From assembly GCA_017650105.1 (NCBI GenBank), contig JAGCFO010000006.1:124001-188000 (forward strand): a stretch of DNA of 64,000 nt. Direction: 5' to 3'. Made by a program: the position numbers and the translations under genes. Below the pieces are notes generated by a model, which was not told the DNA's origin, ran no database searches, and saw nothing but the letters and a program-made list of their open reading frames with translations. Below are positions 9,295-17,610 of the stretch, one piece after another (within the stretch, counting starts at the first letter, position 1; every line of letters starts with the position of its first letter). Source of the DNA: Bacteroidaceae bacterium. Its GTDB lineage: Bacteria > Bacteroidota > Bacteroidia > Bacteroidales > Bacteroidaceae.

Positions 9295-11229
9295 TCATTT
9301 CAAGTAGTCTTCAAAATACTGCGTGATGCGATGATGAAGGTGCACTCTGTCTCGTCCCACCATGTTGTGCCCTTGAGCAGGATAGATGAAGAGGTCGGGC
9401 TGCGTTTCCGCATCGATGCAGGCACGCAGGAAAGCCATCGTGTGCTGCGGCACGACTGTATCGTCGTTGCCCCCGATGATAATCTGCAGCTTTCCCTTCA
9501 GCTTGTCGGCACGGTTCAGAAGGCTCGATTCGGCATAGCCGTCGGGATTCTCCTCAGGAGTATCCATATATCGTTCTCCGTACATCACCTCGTAGTATTT
9601 CCAGTCGATGACGGGTCCTCCGGCAACTCCTACCTTGAAGATTTCGGGGTAGGTAGTCATCATGTTTATTGTCATGAATCCGCCGAAGCTCCATCCGTGC
9701 ACGCCAATTCGCTCGTTGTCGACATAGCTGAGGCTCTGCAGCACTTTCACTCCTTCCATCTGGTCTTTGGCTTCCTCCACTCCCAAGTGGCGGAATGTGC
9801 AGTTTTCGAAGGCAAGCCCGCGCGCCGAGCTTCCGCGATTGTCGAGCGTGAAGATGACGTATCCCAGCTGAGCCATATAGATGTCCCACCCGCGCACGTC
9901 GTAGTTCCATCCGCCCGAAACGTTCTGGGCATGAGGACCTCCGTAGACGTAGACGACGGCAGGATACTTCTTTGACGGGTCAAAGTGTGTGGGTTTTACC
10001 AGACGGTAGTACAAGTCGGTGACTCCGTCGGCAGCTTTTACTGTTCCGATAGTTATCTCGGGCACTTCGTATTCAGCCCAAGGATTTGCAGCCTCGAAGA
10101 GAGTCTGGACTTTCCCTGTAACAACGTTTATCAGTTGCGTGCGACGAGGAACCTGGGGCGCCGAGTAGGTGTCGATGAGGTTGTTGCCGCTTTCGGAGAG
10201 CACCACACGGTGCATTCCCTCGCTGTCGCCCAGGAGGGTACGTTTACCGCTGACGGTAGTTTTCCACGTAGTGATACACAAGGGAGACGTTTCCCTGCTT
10301 TGGTAGATGATGAGTTTTTTCTTTGCATTGAAGCCCACGATGTCTTCTACCACCCATTCTCCTTTCGTTATCTGTCGGATGAACGTTCCGTCAGCATTGT
10401 AGAGGTAGAGATGATTGTATCCGTCGCGCTGGCTCTGATAGATAAACTTGCTGTCGTCCCAGGGGAGGAAGGCGATGGGATGCGAAGGTTCAACGTATTT
10501 CTCGTGTTCCTCCTCGATGAGAACAGCTTCGCGTGCTCCCGTTTCGGCATCGTAGCGCACCAGCTGCGAGTAATCCTGTGCCCTGTTGAGCTCGATGATG
10601 TACACTTTCTTTTCATCGGGGCTCCAGCTGACGTTTGTCAGGTAGCGGTTGACGGTTTCCCCTGTCTCGAGCCAGACGGTTTGCCGGGTGCGTGGATTGA
10701 AGACACCCACATTCACCACATGGCTTGTCATCCCTGCCATAGGGTACTTGTCGGGGCGCAACTCGGCAATGCGCGTTGCATAGTCTATCTGCGGATAGTC
10801 GGTAACCATTCGCTCGTCCATCCTGTAGAAGGCAAGCAGATTTCCCTTCGGGCTCCAGAAGATGCCTCCGTTTATTCCGAATTCGTTGCGATGAACACTC
10901 TTGCCGCAAACCACGCCTTTGGGCTCGTCGGTGACTTGTATTTCCTCACCTTCGGCAGAAGAAACAAACAGGTTGTTCTCTTTGGTGAATGCTCTGAAGG
11001 GACGTTTGCTCGGCTCTCTTGCAGGAGCGCCTTCCACGCACTTCTCCCCCTCGAAGTGGAATGGCTTCGTCTCGGGGCGCATCTTGTTGTAGTTGTTGCC
11101 TCCCGGCATCAAGTCCTCGAGAGTGAAGGTCTTCTTTTCGGTGTTCTCCTGTGAGTTGGCAGGCATGACGGATGCAAGGGTGAGAAGAAGTGTGATGCTG
11201 AAACTGTGAATGAAGAATCGTGCTTTCAT
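9295..11229 (-). CDS. S9B dipeptidyl-peptidase IV-like serine peptidase
   Basis: 644 aa from the ATG at 11229, which gives a clear signal peptide (MKARFFIHSFSITLLLTLA, then SVMPANSQ). Residues to about 400 form a beta-propeller-type domain; the C-terminal alpha/beta hydrolase holds the triad S514 in GWSFGG, D589 in GGNDD and H621 in AQGHNM. DPP-IV-type enzymes release N-terminal dipeptides (often X-Pro) in the periplasm or on the surface and support peptide feeding. The gene begins 7 nt after the methyltransferase stop, so the two may share a transcript. A longer reading to 11502 would encode a low-complexity extension antiparallel in sense to a secreted protein and is rejected. Confidence 0.93.
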   Translation of the reverse strand: MKARFFIHSFSITLLLTLASVMPANSQENTEKKTFTLEDLMPGGNNYNKMRPETKPFHFEGEKCVEGAPAREPSKRPFRAFTKENNLFVSSAEGEEIQVTDEPKGVVCGKSVHRNEFGINGGIFWSPKGNLLAFYRMDERMVTDYPQIDYATRIAELRPDKYPMAGMTSHVVNVGVFNPRTRQTVWLETGETVNRYLTNVSWSPDEKKVYIIELNRAQDYSQLVRYDAETGAREAVLIEEEHEKYVEPSHPIAFLPWDDSKFIYQSQRDGYNHLYLYNADGTFIRQITKGEWVVEDIVGFNAKKKLIIYQSRETSPLCITTWKTTVSGKRTLLGDSEGMHRVVLSESGNNLIDTYSAPQVPRRTQLINVVTGKVQTLFEAANPWAEYEVPEITIGTVKAADGVTDLYYRLVKPTHFDPSKKYPAVVYVYGGPHAQNVSGGWNYDVRGWDIYMAQLGYVIFTLDNRGSSARGLAFENCTFRHLGVEEAKDQMEGVKVLQSLSYVDNERIGVHGWSFGGFMTINMMTTYPEIFKVGVAGGPVIDWKYYEVMYGERYMDTPEENPDGYAESSLLNRADKLKGKLQIIIGGNDDTVVPQHTMAFLRACIDAETQPDLFIYPAQGHNMVGRDRVHLHHRITQYFEDYLK

Positions 11230-11236
11230 GTCGTTC

Positions 11237-12844
11237 TTATGATTTGGGCTTTGACTTGCGGGCAAAACTTTTACGTTCTCCCATGTTTTTCTTGAAGCGC
11301 TTGTCTCCGGCGTCTTTACGTTTGAAGCCTCCTCGCTTGTCGTCTTTGCGGAAACCTCTTCCCTTGAAGTCGCCTCGCTTCTCATCTCTGCCGGATTCTC
11401 TTCCTCTGAAGTCGCTTCGTTTGTTGTCTCTGCGGAAGCCTCCTTCGGGTCTTTCTCTGCGGAAGCTTCTCGTCTGCTCCTCTTCCTGCTTGCGAGCCGC
11501 ACGCTCCTTGCGGGCGATGATTTCTTGCTCGTGCACGAAATTGTCGTGCCTGTTGCGGAGTTTCTCGTACTCTATACGCTCCTCCTTCGATTCGAAATCA
11601 TCTCGTTCGTATTTCTTGTCTGCGTCATCGCGTTTCTCTGCAAAACCTTGTCTCTGACGCAGAGGGCGACGTTCCTTCATGGGGCGCTCGGTTTTGTCGA
11701 GTTTCTCTCCCCCTTCGCGGAAATCGCTGAATTTTCCGCTGAACATCTCATATTTGCGGTATTCGCAGGGCAGCGCTCCGTTGAAGAGAGGAACTATCAC
11801 CGAAGGCTTCAGGCCAATCTTGTTGAAACATTCCTCTTTGTAGCTGATAATCCAGGCTTCGTTGCCTTGGAAGCTGTGTTTCAGCTTGGAGCCGATGGTT
11901 TGGTAGAGTTCCATCAGGTCATCGGGGTTCAGGCGCTCTCCGTAAGGAGGATTAGTGATGATGATGGCTTTTTCGGCAGGCTGCTCGAAGTCTTCAAACG
12001 CGCGGTGCTCAATCTCAACATCCTTCGTCAAGCCTGCAGCCCTCACGTTAGCTTTGGCAATGTTGACAGCTTTCCACTCTTTGTCGTATCCGTAGATGTG
12101 ATGTGTGAATTCGCGCTCAGCAGAGTCGTCGTTGTATATCTCATCGAAGAGCTCTTGGTTGAAATCGTCCCATTTCTCAAAGGCATACTCCTTGCGGAAG
12201 AGCCCGGGAGCCATGTTTCGTGCTATGAGGGCCGCCTCGATAGGAAGAGTGCCAGAGCCGCACATAGGGTCGATGAAATCGCATTCGCCTTTCCATCCTG
12301 TCATCAGAATCATGCCGGCAGCGAGTATCTCGTTGAGGGGTGCTCCCACCGTTTCCTGCCGGTATCCGCGCTTGTGCAGCGACTCTCCCGAGCTGTCGAG
12401 GGCGAGGGTGCAGTCGTCCTGGGCGATATGGATGTGGAACAGGAGGTCGGGGCTTGTTACCTGTACCGACGGGCGCTTTCCCTCACGCTCGCGGAAATAG
12501 TCGGCAATGGCGTCCTTTACCCTGTAGGCAACAAACTTCGAGTGCCTAAACTCTTCGCTGTATACTACTGCGTCAACGGCAAAGCTGTTGTTGACATTCA
12601 TGTACGAATCCCAGCCGAAGTTCTTCAGTTTTTCGTAGATTTCGTCGGCATCCGTAGCCTTGAAGTGCAGAATGGGCTTCAAGATGCGGATAGCGGTGCG
12701 CAGAGAAAAGTTAGCTTTGTACATCATTGCCTTGTCGCCAGTGAAGGAAACCATGCGGCGTCCTATCTGTATGTCATTGGCTCCCAGCTCCGTAAGTTCC
12801 TTTGCCAATACTTCTTCCAACCCTTGGAAGGTTTTGGCTATCAT
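11237..12844 (-). CDS. RlmL-type 23S rRNA guanine-N2 methyltransferase with basic tail
   Basis: 535 aa. Residues 40-150 form a THUMP RNA-binding domain; the Rossmann methyltransferase follows with motif I DPMCGSGT (192-199) and catalytic NPPYGERL (298-305), as in RlmL/YcbY enzymes that methylate G2445. The RlmK half of the E. coli fusion is absent, as is usual outside Gammaproteobacteria. From about residue 375 the protein changes to a 160-residue Arg/Lys/Gly/Asp/Phe-rich tail with repeats such as RRDNKRSDFRGR and RKDDKRGGFKRK, probably disordered and RNA-binding. Start chosen at the ATG at 12844; a TTG five codons upstream is also open and GGAG lies about 10 nt before the ATG. Confidence 0.88.
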   Translation of the reverse strand: MIAKTFQGLEEVLAKELTELGANDIQIGRRMVSFTGDKAMMYKANFSLRTAIRILKPILHFKATDADEIYEKLKNFGWDSYMNVNNSFAVDAVVYSEEFRHSKFVAYRVKDAIADYFREREGKRPSVQVTSPDLLFHIHIAQDDCTLALDSSGESLHKRGYRQETVGAPLNEILAAGMILMTGWKGECDFIDPMCGSGTLPIEAALIARNMAPGLFRKEYAFEKWDDFNQELFDEIYNDDSAEREFTHHIYGYDKEWKAVNIAKANVRAAGLTKDVEIEHRAFEDFEQPAEKAIIITNPPYGERLNPDDLMELYQTIGSKLKHSFQGNEAWIISYKEECFNKIGLKPSVIVPLFNGALPCEYRKYEMFSGKFSDFREGGEKLDKTERPMKERRPLRQRQGFAEKRDDADKKYERDDFESKEERIEYEKLRNRHDNFVHEQEIIARKERAARKQEEEQTRSFRRERPEGGFRRDNKRSDFRGRESGRDEKRGDFKGRGFRKDDKRGGFKRKDAGDKRFKKNMGERKSFARKSKPKS

Positions 12845-12887
12845 TTCAAAAGTCTCCAATGTGTGTGATATTTTTTATATTTGGGCA

Positions 12888-12895
12888 CAAAATTA
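12888..12895 (-). promoter_or_regulatory. -7 box for the RlmL-type gene
   Basis: TAATTTTG on the minus strand fits TAnnTTTG, 43 nt from the ATG, in the divergent gap with the transglycosylase gene. Confidence 0.4.
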
Positions 12896-12908
12896 CAAAT
12901 AAAATTTG

Positions 12909-12916
12909 TATTTTTG
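12909..12916 (+). promoter_or_regulatory. -7 box for the lytic transglycosylase gene
   Basis: TATTTTTG on the plus strand fits TAnnTTTG and lies 21 nt before the ATG at 12938. The nearest upstream TTTG (12880-12883) is 25 nt away, a little far. Confidence 0.4.
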
Positions 12917-12937
12917 CCAAACAAAAGAAAATATGCG

Positions 12938-13912
12938 ATGAAAAACAAACATCTTCTCTTTTTTGCCCTTGGTGCAGCCGTTGGATTCTGCATCCCGTTC
13001 CTCATTTCCAGCCAGTCGGTTTCTGATGATGAGCACCCTCGCACAGAGGTCCCCGCTGCCGTTTCCTCACCGAGGGTGCCCACTTCGGTAGAGTTTGCCG
13101 GACAGACAGTCGAGCTGAAGAGAGCAGACCTTCATGAACGTATGGACAGGGAGATGCTTGCCTTCACCTACTCCCATCAGCTCACGCTGCTCATGCTGAA
13201 GCGCGCCAACCGCTTTTTCCCCATCGTGGAACCTATCTTGAAGGAGTACGGAGTGCCCGACGACTTAAAATACCTTATGGTGATAGAGAGCAACGTCGAC
13301 CCCCGCATCAAGTCGTCGGCAGGCGCTGCCGGATTGTGGCAATTCATGCCCGTGACGGGTCGTGAGTATGGTTTGGAGGTAAATGACAACATCGATGAAA
13401 GGTATCATGTAGAGAAATCAACGCGTGCCGCATGCGCCTATCTGAAGAAGTCGTACAGGCAGTTTGGCGACTGGATGACGGTAGCTGCAAGCTACAACGG
13501 GGGCACGGGGGGCGTAGCGAAGAAACAGGGCTCGCAAGGCGTACAAAGTGCCCTCGACATGTTTTTGGTGGAGGAGACGTCGCGCTACATGTTCCGCCTG
13601 CTGGCAGCGAAAACCGTCTTTGAAAATCCTGCCCGCTACGGATTCCTGCTCCGAAGCGAGGATCTCTATCCCTACATCCCCCCGAAAGAGACGGTTGTCG
13701 TCACCACTCAGATTGACGACCTTACTGCTTTTGCCAAAGAACACGGAGTCACTTTGGCTCAACTGAAGACGGAGAATCTCTGGCTTCGAGGAGACGGACT
13801 TAACAACAAGTCCGGGCGTCGCTACGAAGTCAAAATCCCCGATGAAAAGGCACTTTTTTACAATCCGCGCGACACAAAGCCCCATCGTAAAGAGTGGGTT
13901 ATTGACTGGTAA
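12938..13912 (+). CDS. MltD-like membrane-bound lytic transglycosylase (GH23/SLT)
   Basis: 324 aa starting at MKNKHLLFFALG, which gives an N-terminal membrane anchor or signal (residues 5-24). The SLT domain carries catalytic E117 in MVIESNVDP, SSAGAAGLWQFMP (126-138) and AASYNGG (183-189). These enzymes cleave the MurNAc-GlcNAc bond in peptidoglycan forming 1,6-anhydro ends. Family members often end in LysM domains; here the 85 residues after about 240 show no clear LysM. A TTG start 57 nt upstream is open but would put charged residues ahead of the signal. Followed by a strong terminator at 13924. Confidence 0.88.
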   Translation: MKNKHLLFFALGAAVGFCIPFLISSQSVSDDEHPRTEVPAAVSSPRVPTSVEFAGQTVELKRADLHERMDREMLAFTYSHQLTLLMLKRANRFFPIVEPILKEYGVPDDLKYLMVIESNVDPRIKSSAGAAGLWQFMPVTGREYGLEVNDNIDERYHVEKSTRAACAYLKKSYRQFGDWMTVAASYNGGTGGVAKKQGSQGVQSALDMFLVEETSRYMFRLLAAKTVFENPARYGFLLRSEDLYPYIPPKETVVVTTQIDDLTAFAKEHGVTLAQLKTENLWLRGDGLNNKSGRRYEVKIPDEKALFYNPRDTKPHRKEWVIDW

Positions 13913-13923
13913 ACGGTAGTGTT

Positions 13924-13962
13924 TCTCCCTTTCTTCCCATCCGAAAGAAAGGGGGATTTTTC
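13924..13962 (+). terminator. Rho-independent terminator after the transglycosylase gene
   Basis: TCTCCCTTTCTT (13924-13935) pairs over 12 bp (one G-U) with AAGAAAGGGGGA (13945-13956) around a 9-nt loop and is followed by TTTTT. Starts 12 nt after the stop codon. Confidence 0.85.
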
Positions 13963-13984
13963 CCTCGCTGTCATCGTTGTTTTT

Positions 13985-14122
13985 TCCCTTCTTCATCTCG
14001 CGATATGAAGAAGGAATACGGCGATATGAAGAAGGAATCTCGCGATATGTGTTCTCCAAAAAATTTTTTCCCTTCTTCATAAATTTTTTTCCTTTGCCCA
14101 AAAAATTTTTTGGAGAAGGGAA
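13985..14122. repeat. 21-nt modular array L3 (upstream of the glycan cluster)
   Basis: Seven units in exact 21-nt phase, forward and inverted words mixed: TCCCTTCTTCAT/CTCGCGATA, TGAAGAAGGAAT/ACGGCGATA, TGAAGAAGGAAT/CTCGCGATA, TGTGTTCTCCAA/A-T core, TCCCTTCTTCAT/A-T core, TCCTTTGCCCAA/A-T core, TGGAGAAGGGAA. Two 18-nt arms at 14052-14069 and 14100-14117 are perfect inverted repeats. The 28-nt palindrome-like stretch 13987-14014 recurs in inverse orientation in L5 (33672-33699) without mismatch. This fills most of the 357-bp gap 13913-14269 together with the terminator at 13924 and promoter at 14225. Confidence 0.85.
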
Positions 14123-14224
14123 AATTCTATGATGAAAGAGAAATCCGCCGTCGCCCTTCGGCAGATTATTTTCTCCTTTTTAATAAAAAAAAGGGCGAAA
14201 ATCGGCAAAGTCGATTTTTTTGCC

Positions 14225-14232
14225 TATATTTG
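14225..14232 (+). promoter_or_regulatory. -7 box for the surface-glycan cluster
   Basis: TATATTTG fits TAnnTTTG, 37 nt before the flippase ATG. No good TTTG at the right spacing. There is no upstream UpxY/UpxZ-like gene and no obvious invertible-promoter arrangement around it. Confidence 0.45.
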
Positions 14233-14269
14233 CCAATTAATAACTAAACAGCCTGTTCAAGGCACCCAC

Positions 14270-15808
14270 ATGTCCGTCATCGACCAGAAGCGAATAGCGA
14301 AGAACACCCTGCTGCTCTACGTCAGAATGGGGCTGATTATGCTCATCAGCCTCTACACCTCGCGCGTAGTGCTCGACGCACTGGGAGAGGTGGACTATGG
14401 CCTCTACAGTGCTGTGGGGGGTGTTGTGGTGATGTTCTCTTTCTTGAGCAACACGATGTCGACAGCCTGTCAGCGTTTCTTTTCCTTCGAACTAGGAAAG
14501 GAGAACTACGAGCAGCTGCGCCGAGTCTTCTCGCAGAGTCTCGTCATCTTTTTCCTTATTATGCTCATTGTGCTGTTGCTGTCAGAGACGGCAGGCCTGT
14601 GGTTTGTCAATCAGAAGATGAAGCTTGCCGGGCGAGAAGAGGCTGTACAATGGGTTTTCCAGTGTGCCGTAGTCGGTTTCGTCTTTCAGATAATGCGCAC
14701 TCCCTACATGGGCATGATTATTGCTCGGGAGAAAATGAAAGTGTTTGCCTACATAAGCATCTTCGAAGCTGTCGGAGCCCTTGTTGTCGCTATCTTGCTG
14801 GCACACTCCGCTTCGGATAGGCTGAAGCTCTATGCCATGCTGATGCTTTCTATTCAGTTTGTGACAACGCTTTTCTATGTCTTGTATTGCCGCATCTTCT
14901 ACCGAGAGTGCAAGCCTACCTGGCAATTCCAGACAGGTTCGTTCGGGCATATTTTCTCTTTTACAGGTTGGGAAATGATAGGGTCTCTTGCCGGCGTTTG
15001 CAAGCAATATGGGGTGAACGTGTTGATAAACATGTTCTTTGGTCCTGTTCTAAACACCCCTCGTGGATTGGCACAGAAGGTGTATATGACTTTTGTCCAG
15101 CTGCAGACGAATTTCTTTATGGCAGTAAAGCCGCAGCTGATAAAGTCGTATGCCGTAGGTGAAAAAAAAGAGATGCAGAAACTGCTTTTTCAGAGCACGC
15201 GCCTCACGTATTACCTGCTTCTTATTGTGTCGGTACCCCTCATCTTGGAAACGCCTATGATTTTGGACGTTTGGCTCAAGAACGTGCCAGAACTAACGGT
15301 ACTGTTTACGCGTTTGATACTCATTAACGCGCTGATAGACACTTTTTCTAATCCGTTGGCAACAGCCATCCAAGCAACAGGCAAAAACAAGTGGTATCAA
15401 ATAGGAATGGGAGCGACGTTGCTTGCAATCATTCCTGTGGCGTATGTTGGATATAAATGGCTAAAATGGCCTGTGGAGTCGGTATTCATTATTTCCATAG
15501 TATTCTCCTTCCTCGCACAATTTGTTCGCTTTTACTTTGTGCGCAAACAAGTTTCGGTTGACACGAGGTTGTTCTTGAAGGAGGTTGTGGGCGTTATCTT
15601 GGTGGTAACGGCTTTGTGCTTCTTGCTCCCCATGCTACTACAGCTCGTCTGGAGTGAACGTACATTTTGGCAGTCTATTCTCGTTATCTGTTTTTCAATT
15701 CTCTGTACGGCAGTAGTTGTCTATGTGATAGGCATTACCCGCACGGAACGTAAACATTTGATACATTTCATAGTAAACAAATATAAACTAATCGTATGCA
15801 AGCAATAA
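14270..15808 (+). CDS. Wzx-like polysaccharide flippase (MOP superfamily)
   Basis: 512 aa from MSVIDQKRIAKN; an open reading further upstream runs into the repeat array and is unlikely to be translated. About 12-14 hydrophobic segments and the N-terminal RIAKNTLLLYVRM...YTSRVVLDALG wording are typical of Bacteroidota O-antigen/capsule flippases that move undecaprenyl-linked repeat units to the periplasmic face. First gene of a nine-gene cluster; its 3' end overlaps the next gene by 13 nt. No Wzy polymerase or Wzz is visible in the window, so either a single unit is transferred or the polymerase lies elsewhere. Confidence 0.88.
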   Translation: MSVIDQKRIAKNTLLLYVRMGLIMLISLYTSRVVLDALGEVDYGLYSAVGGVVVMFSFLSNTMSTACQRFFSFELGKENYEQLRRVFSQSLVIFFLIMLIVLLLSETAGLWFVNQKMKLAGREEAVQWVFQCAVVGFVFQIMRTPYMGMIIAREKMKVFAYISIFEAVGALVVAILLAHSASDRLKLYAMLMLSIQFVTTLFYVLYCRIFYRECKPTWQFQTGSFGHIFSFTGWEMIGSLAGVCKQYGVNVLINMFFGPVLNTPRGLAQKVYMTFVQLQTNFFMAVKPQLIKSYAVGEKKEMQKLLFQSTRLTYYLLLIVSVPLILETPMILDVWLKNVPELTVLFTRLILINALIDTFSNPLATAIQATGKNKWYQIGMGATLLAIIPVAYVGYKWLKWPVESVFIISIVFSFLAQFVRFYFVRKQVSVDTRLFLKEVVGVILVVTALCFLLPMLLQLVWSERTFWQSILVICFSILCTAVVVYVIGITRTERKHLIHFIVNKYKLIVCKQ

Positions 15809-17610
15809 TTCTGGCAGCAGGCATGGGCAAACGACTTGGTGAACTGACAAAAGAGAACACCAAGTGCATGATTGAAGTAAACGGCAAGAAACTTATCGAC
15901 CGAATGCTTCTTCAACTCTCGGACCTTGGGCTGGAACGTGTCGTCATAGTTGTCGGATACCAATCGGAAAACCTGATAGAGCATATAGGAAATCGCTACG
16001 AAGGGAAATTAAGAATAGAATACATTCACAATCCTATTTACGATAGGACGAACAATATCTATTCTTTGGCTTTGGCAAAGGAAAAGTTGATAAAAGACGA
16101 TACTTTGCTCCTCGAGAGCGACTTGATATTCGAAGAACGAATGCTAAGGCTTATTCTCCAAAATCCCTATCCAAACCTTGCTCTTGTTGCAAGCTATGAG
16201 ACTTGGATGGATGGTACAATGGTACGTATCGATGAAGAAAACAACATCGTCAGTTTTGTTCCCAAAAAAGCGTTCAACTATTCTGACGTACCATATTACT
16301 ACAAGACTTGTAATATCTATAAGTTCAGCCGTGAGTTCTCTACGAATCAGTATGTTCCCTTCTTGGAAGCCTATAGCCGTGCTATGGGGAACAACGAATA
16401 CTATGAACAGGTTCTGCGCGTGATTACGGCTCTTGACAAATCGGCTCTGAAAGCTCTACCTATCTCTGATGAGAAGTGGTACGAAATAGATGACGTGCAA
16501 GACAAAGATATTGCAGAGGTGCTATTTGCAGAAGATTGTGAACAATTGCACAAATATCAGAAGCGTTATGGGGGATACTGGCGCTTTCCACAATTGAAGG
16601 ACTTCTGCTACTTGGTGAATCCGTTTTTTCCAACGGCTCGAATGAGAGATGAGCTGCGAGCCAATTTTGACGCTTTGCTTACAGAATACCCTTCGGGAAT
16701 GGGAGTTAATTCATTGCTTGGAGGAAAATATTTCGGCATACGTCCCGAGTATGTCTGCGTGGGAAACGGTGCTTCCGAATTGATAAAAAGCCTTGTGGAA
16801 AATCATTTCGAGGGACGTGTCGGGATGGTGTTCCCGACTTTCGAGGAATATCCTAACAGGATGCCGGCAGAACGAATAGTTAAATATATTCCGTCAAATC
16901 CCGACTTCCGATACACATCAAACGACATAAAGGAATTCTTTGCCGACAAGGATTTGAAGGCCCTGCTTCTTATAAATCCTGACAACCCTTCTGGTAACTT
17001 CATTCCTAAAGAGGATTTGATGGATTTATTGACTTGGGCAGAAGGTAATTCTCTTGCTTTGGTTGTGGATGAGAGTTTCGTTGACTTCACGGAAGACTAT
17101 CGGGGTAATTCTCTGCTGTGCAACGACATCCTGGAGCAGCATCCTTCTATGCTGGTTGTTAAGTCTATCAGCAAATCGTACGGAGTGCCGGGTTTGCGAT
17201 TGGGAATCATCGCTTCGGGAGACACAGAACTGATAGCCAGTATTCAAAAAGATGTTGCAATTTGGAACATAAATTCATTTGCAGAGTTTTACATGCAGAT
17301 TTTCAACAAATACGAAAAAGACTATTATGCTGCATGTGAAAAGTTCGTGGCAGAACGAAATCTTTTTTATTCCGAATTGAAAGAGATTCCGTACCTTCGA
17401 GTCATCCCTTCTCAGGCAAACTATTATCTGTGTGAAGTGACAGACAGATATTCTTCTCAAGAACTGACTGATCTTTTACTTCGTCGTTTTAATATCCTAG
17501 TAAAAGACTGTGGAACAAAATCAGCTTTTACAGGCAGAAATTATATTCGCATTGCCGTTCGGGACAGAAAAGACAATGCTTTCTTGATAGAGAAACTGAA
17601 AGAACTATGA
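15796..17610 (+). CDS. Fusion: LicC-like cytidylyltransferase + PLP-dependent aminotransferase/decarboxylase
   Basis: 604 aa in two domains. Residues 1-245 are a nucleotidyltransferase of LicC type (LAAGMGKRLG 6-15, LLLESDLIF 104-112, and WYEIDDVQD resembling the YEIDSVQD close of phosphocholine cytidylyltransferase). Residues 260-604 are a fold-type I PLP enzyme like HisC/CobD: NPDNPSGN (394-401), DESFVDF (425-431) and the Schiff-base lysine K460 in SISKSYG. The likely job is to make an amino-alcohol phosphate (for example from phosphoserine by decarboxylation, or DHAP by transamination) and activate it with CTP. Comparable fusions exist for 2-aminoethylphosphonate (PntC-AEPT), but no PEP mutase is nearby. 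Substrate unproven. Overlaps both neighbours (13 and 4 nt). Confidence 0.85.
   Translation: MQAIILAAGMGKRLGELTKENTKCMIEVNGKKLIDRMLLQLSDLGLERVVIVVGYQSENLIEHIGNRYEGKLRIEYIHNPIYDRTNNIYSLALAKEKLIKDDTLLLESDLIFEERMLRLILQNPYPNLALVASYETWMDGTMVRIDEENNIVSFVPKKAFNYSDVPYYYKTCNIYKFSREFSTNQYVPFLEAYSRAMGNNEYYEQVLRVITALDKSALKALPISDEKWYEIDDVQDKDIAEVLFAEDCEQLHKYQKRYGGYWRFPQLKDFCYLVNPFFPTARMRDELRANFDALLTEYPSGMGVNSLLGGKYFGIRPEYVCVGNGASELIKSLVENHFEGRVGMVFPTFEEYPNRMPAERIVKYIPSNPDFRYTSNDIKEFFADKDLKALLLINPDNPSGNFIPKEDLMDLLTWAEGNSLALVVDESFVDFTEDYRGNSLLCNDILEQHPSMLVVKSISKSYGVPGLRLGIIASGDTELIASIQKDVAIWNINSFAEFYMQIFNKYEKDYYAACEKFVAERNLFYSELKEIPYLRVIPSQANYYLCEVTDRYSSQELTDLLLRRFNILVKDCGTKSAFTGRNYIRIAVRDRKDNAFLIEKLKEL

Noticed and set aside
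11230..11502. N-terminal extension of the DPP-IV-like protein
   Set aside because: It is the other-frame reading of the methyltransferase's repetitive tail and would bury the signal peptide.
13979..14260. Phase-variable invertible capsule promoter as in Bacteroides fragilis
   Set aside because: The inverted arms do not enclose the -7 box, and no UpxY/UpxZ or serine/tyrosine invertase gene is next to it.
15796..17610. Phosphonate (2-aminoethylphosphonate) pathway
   Set aside because: The fusion resembles PntC-AEPT in layout, but PEP mutase and phosphonopyruvate decarboxylase are missing here, so the claim would go beyond the sequence.
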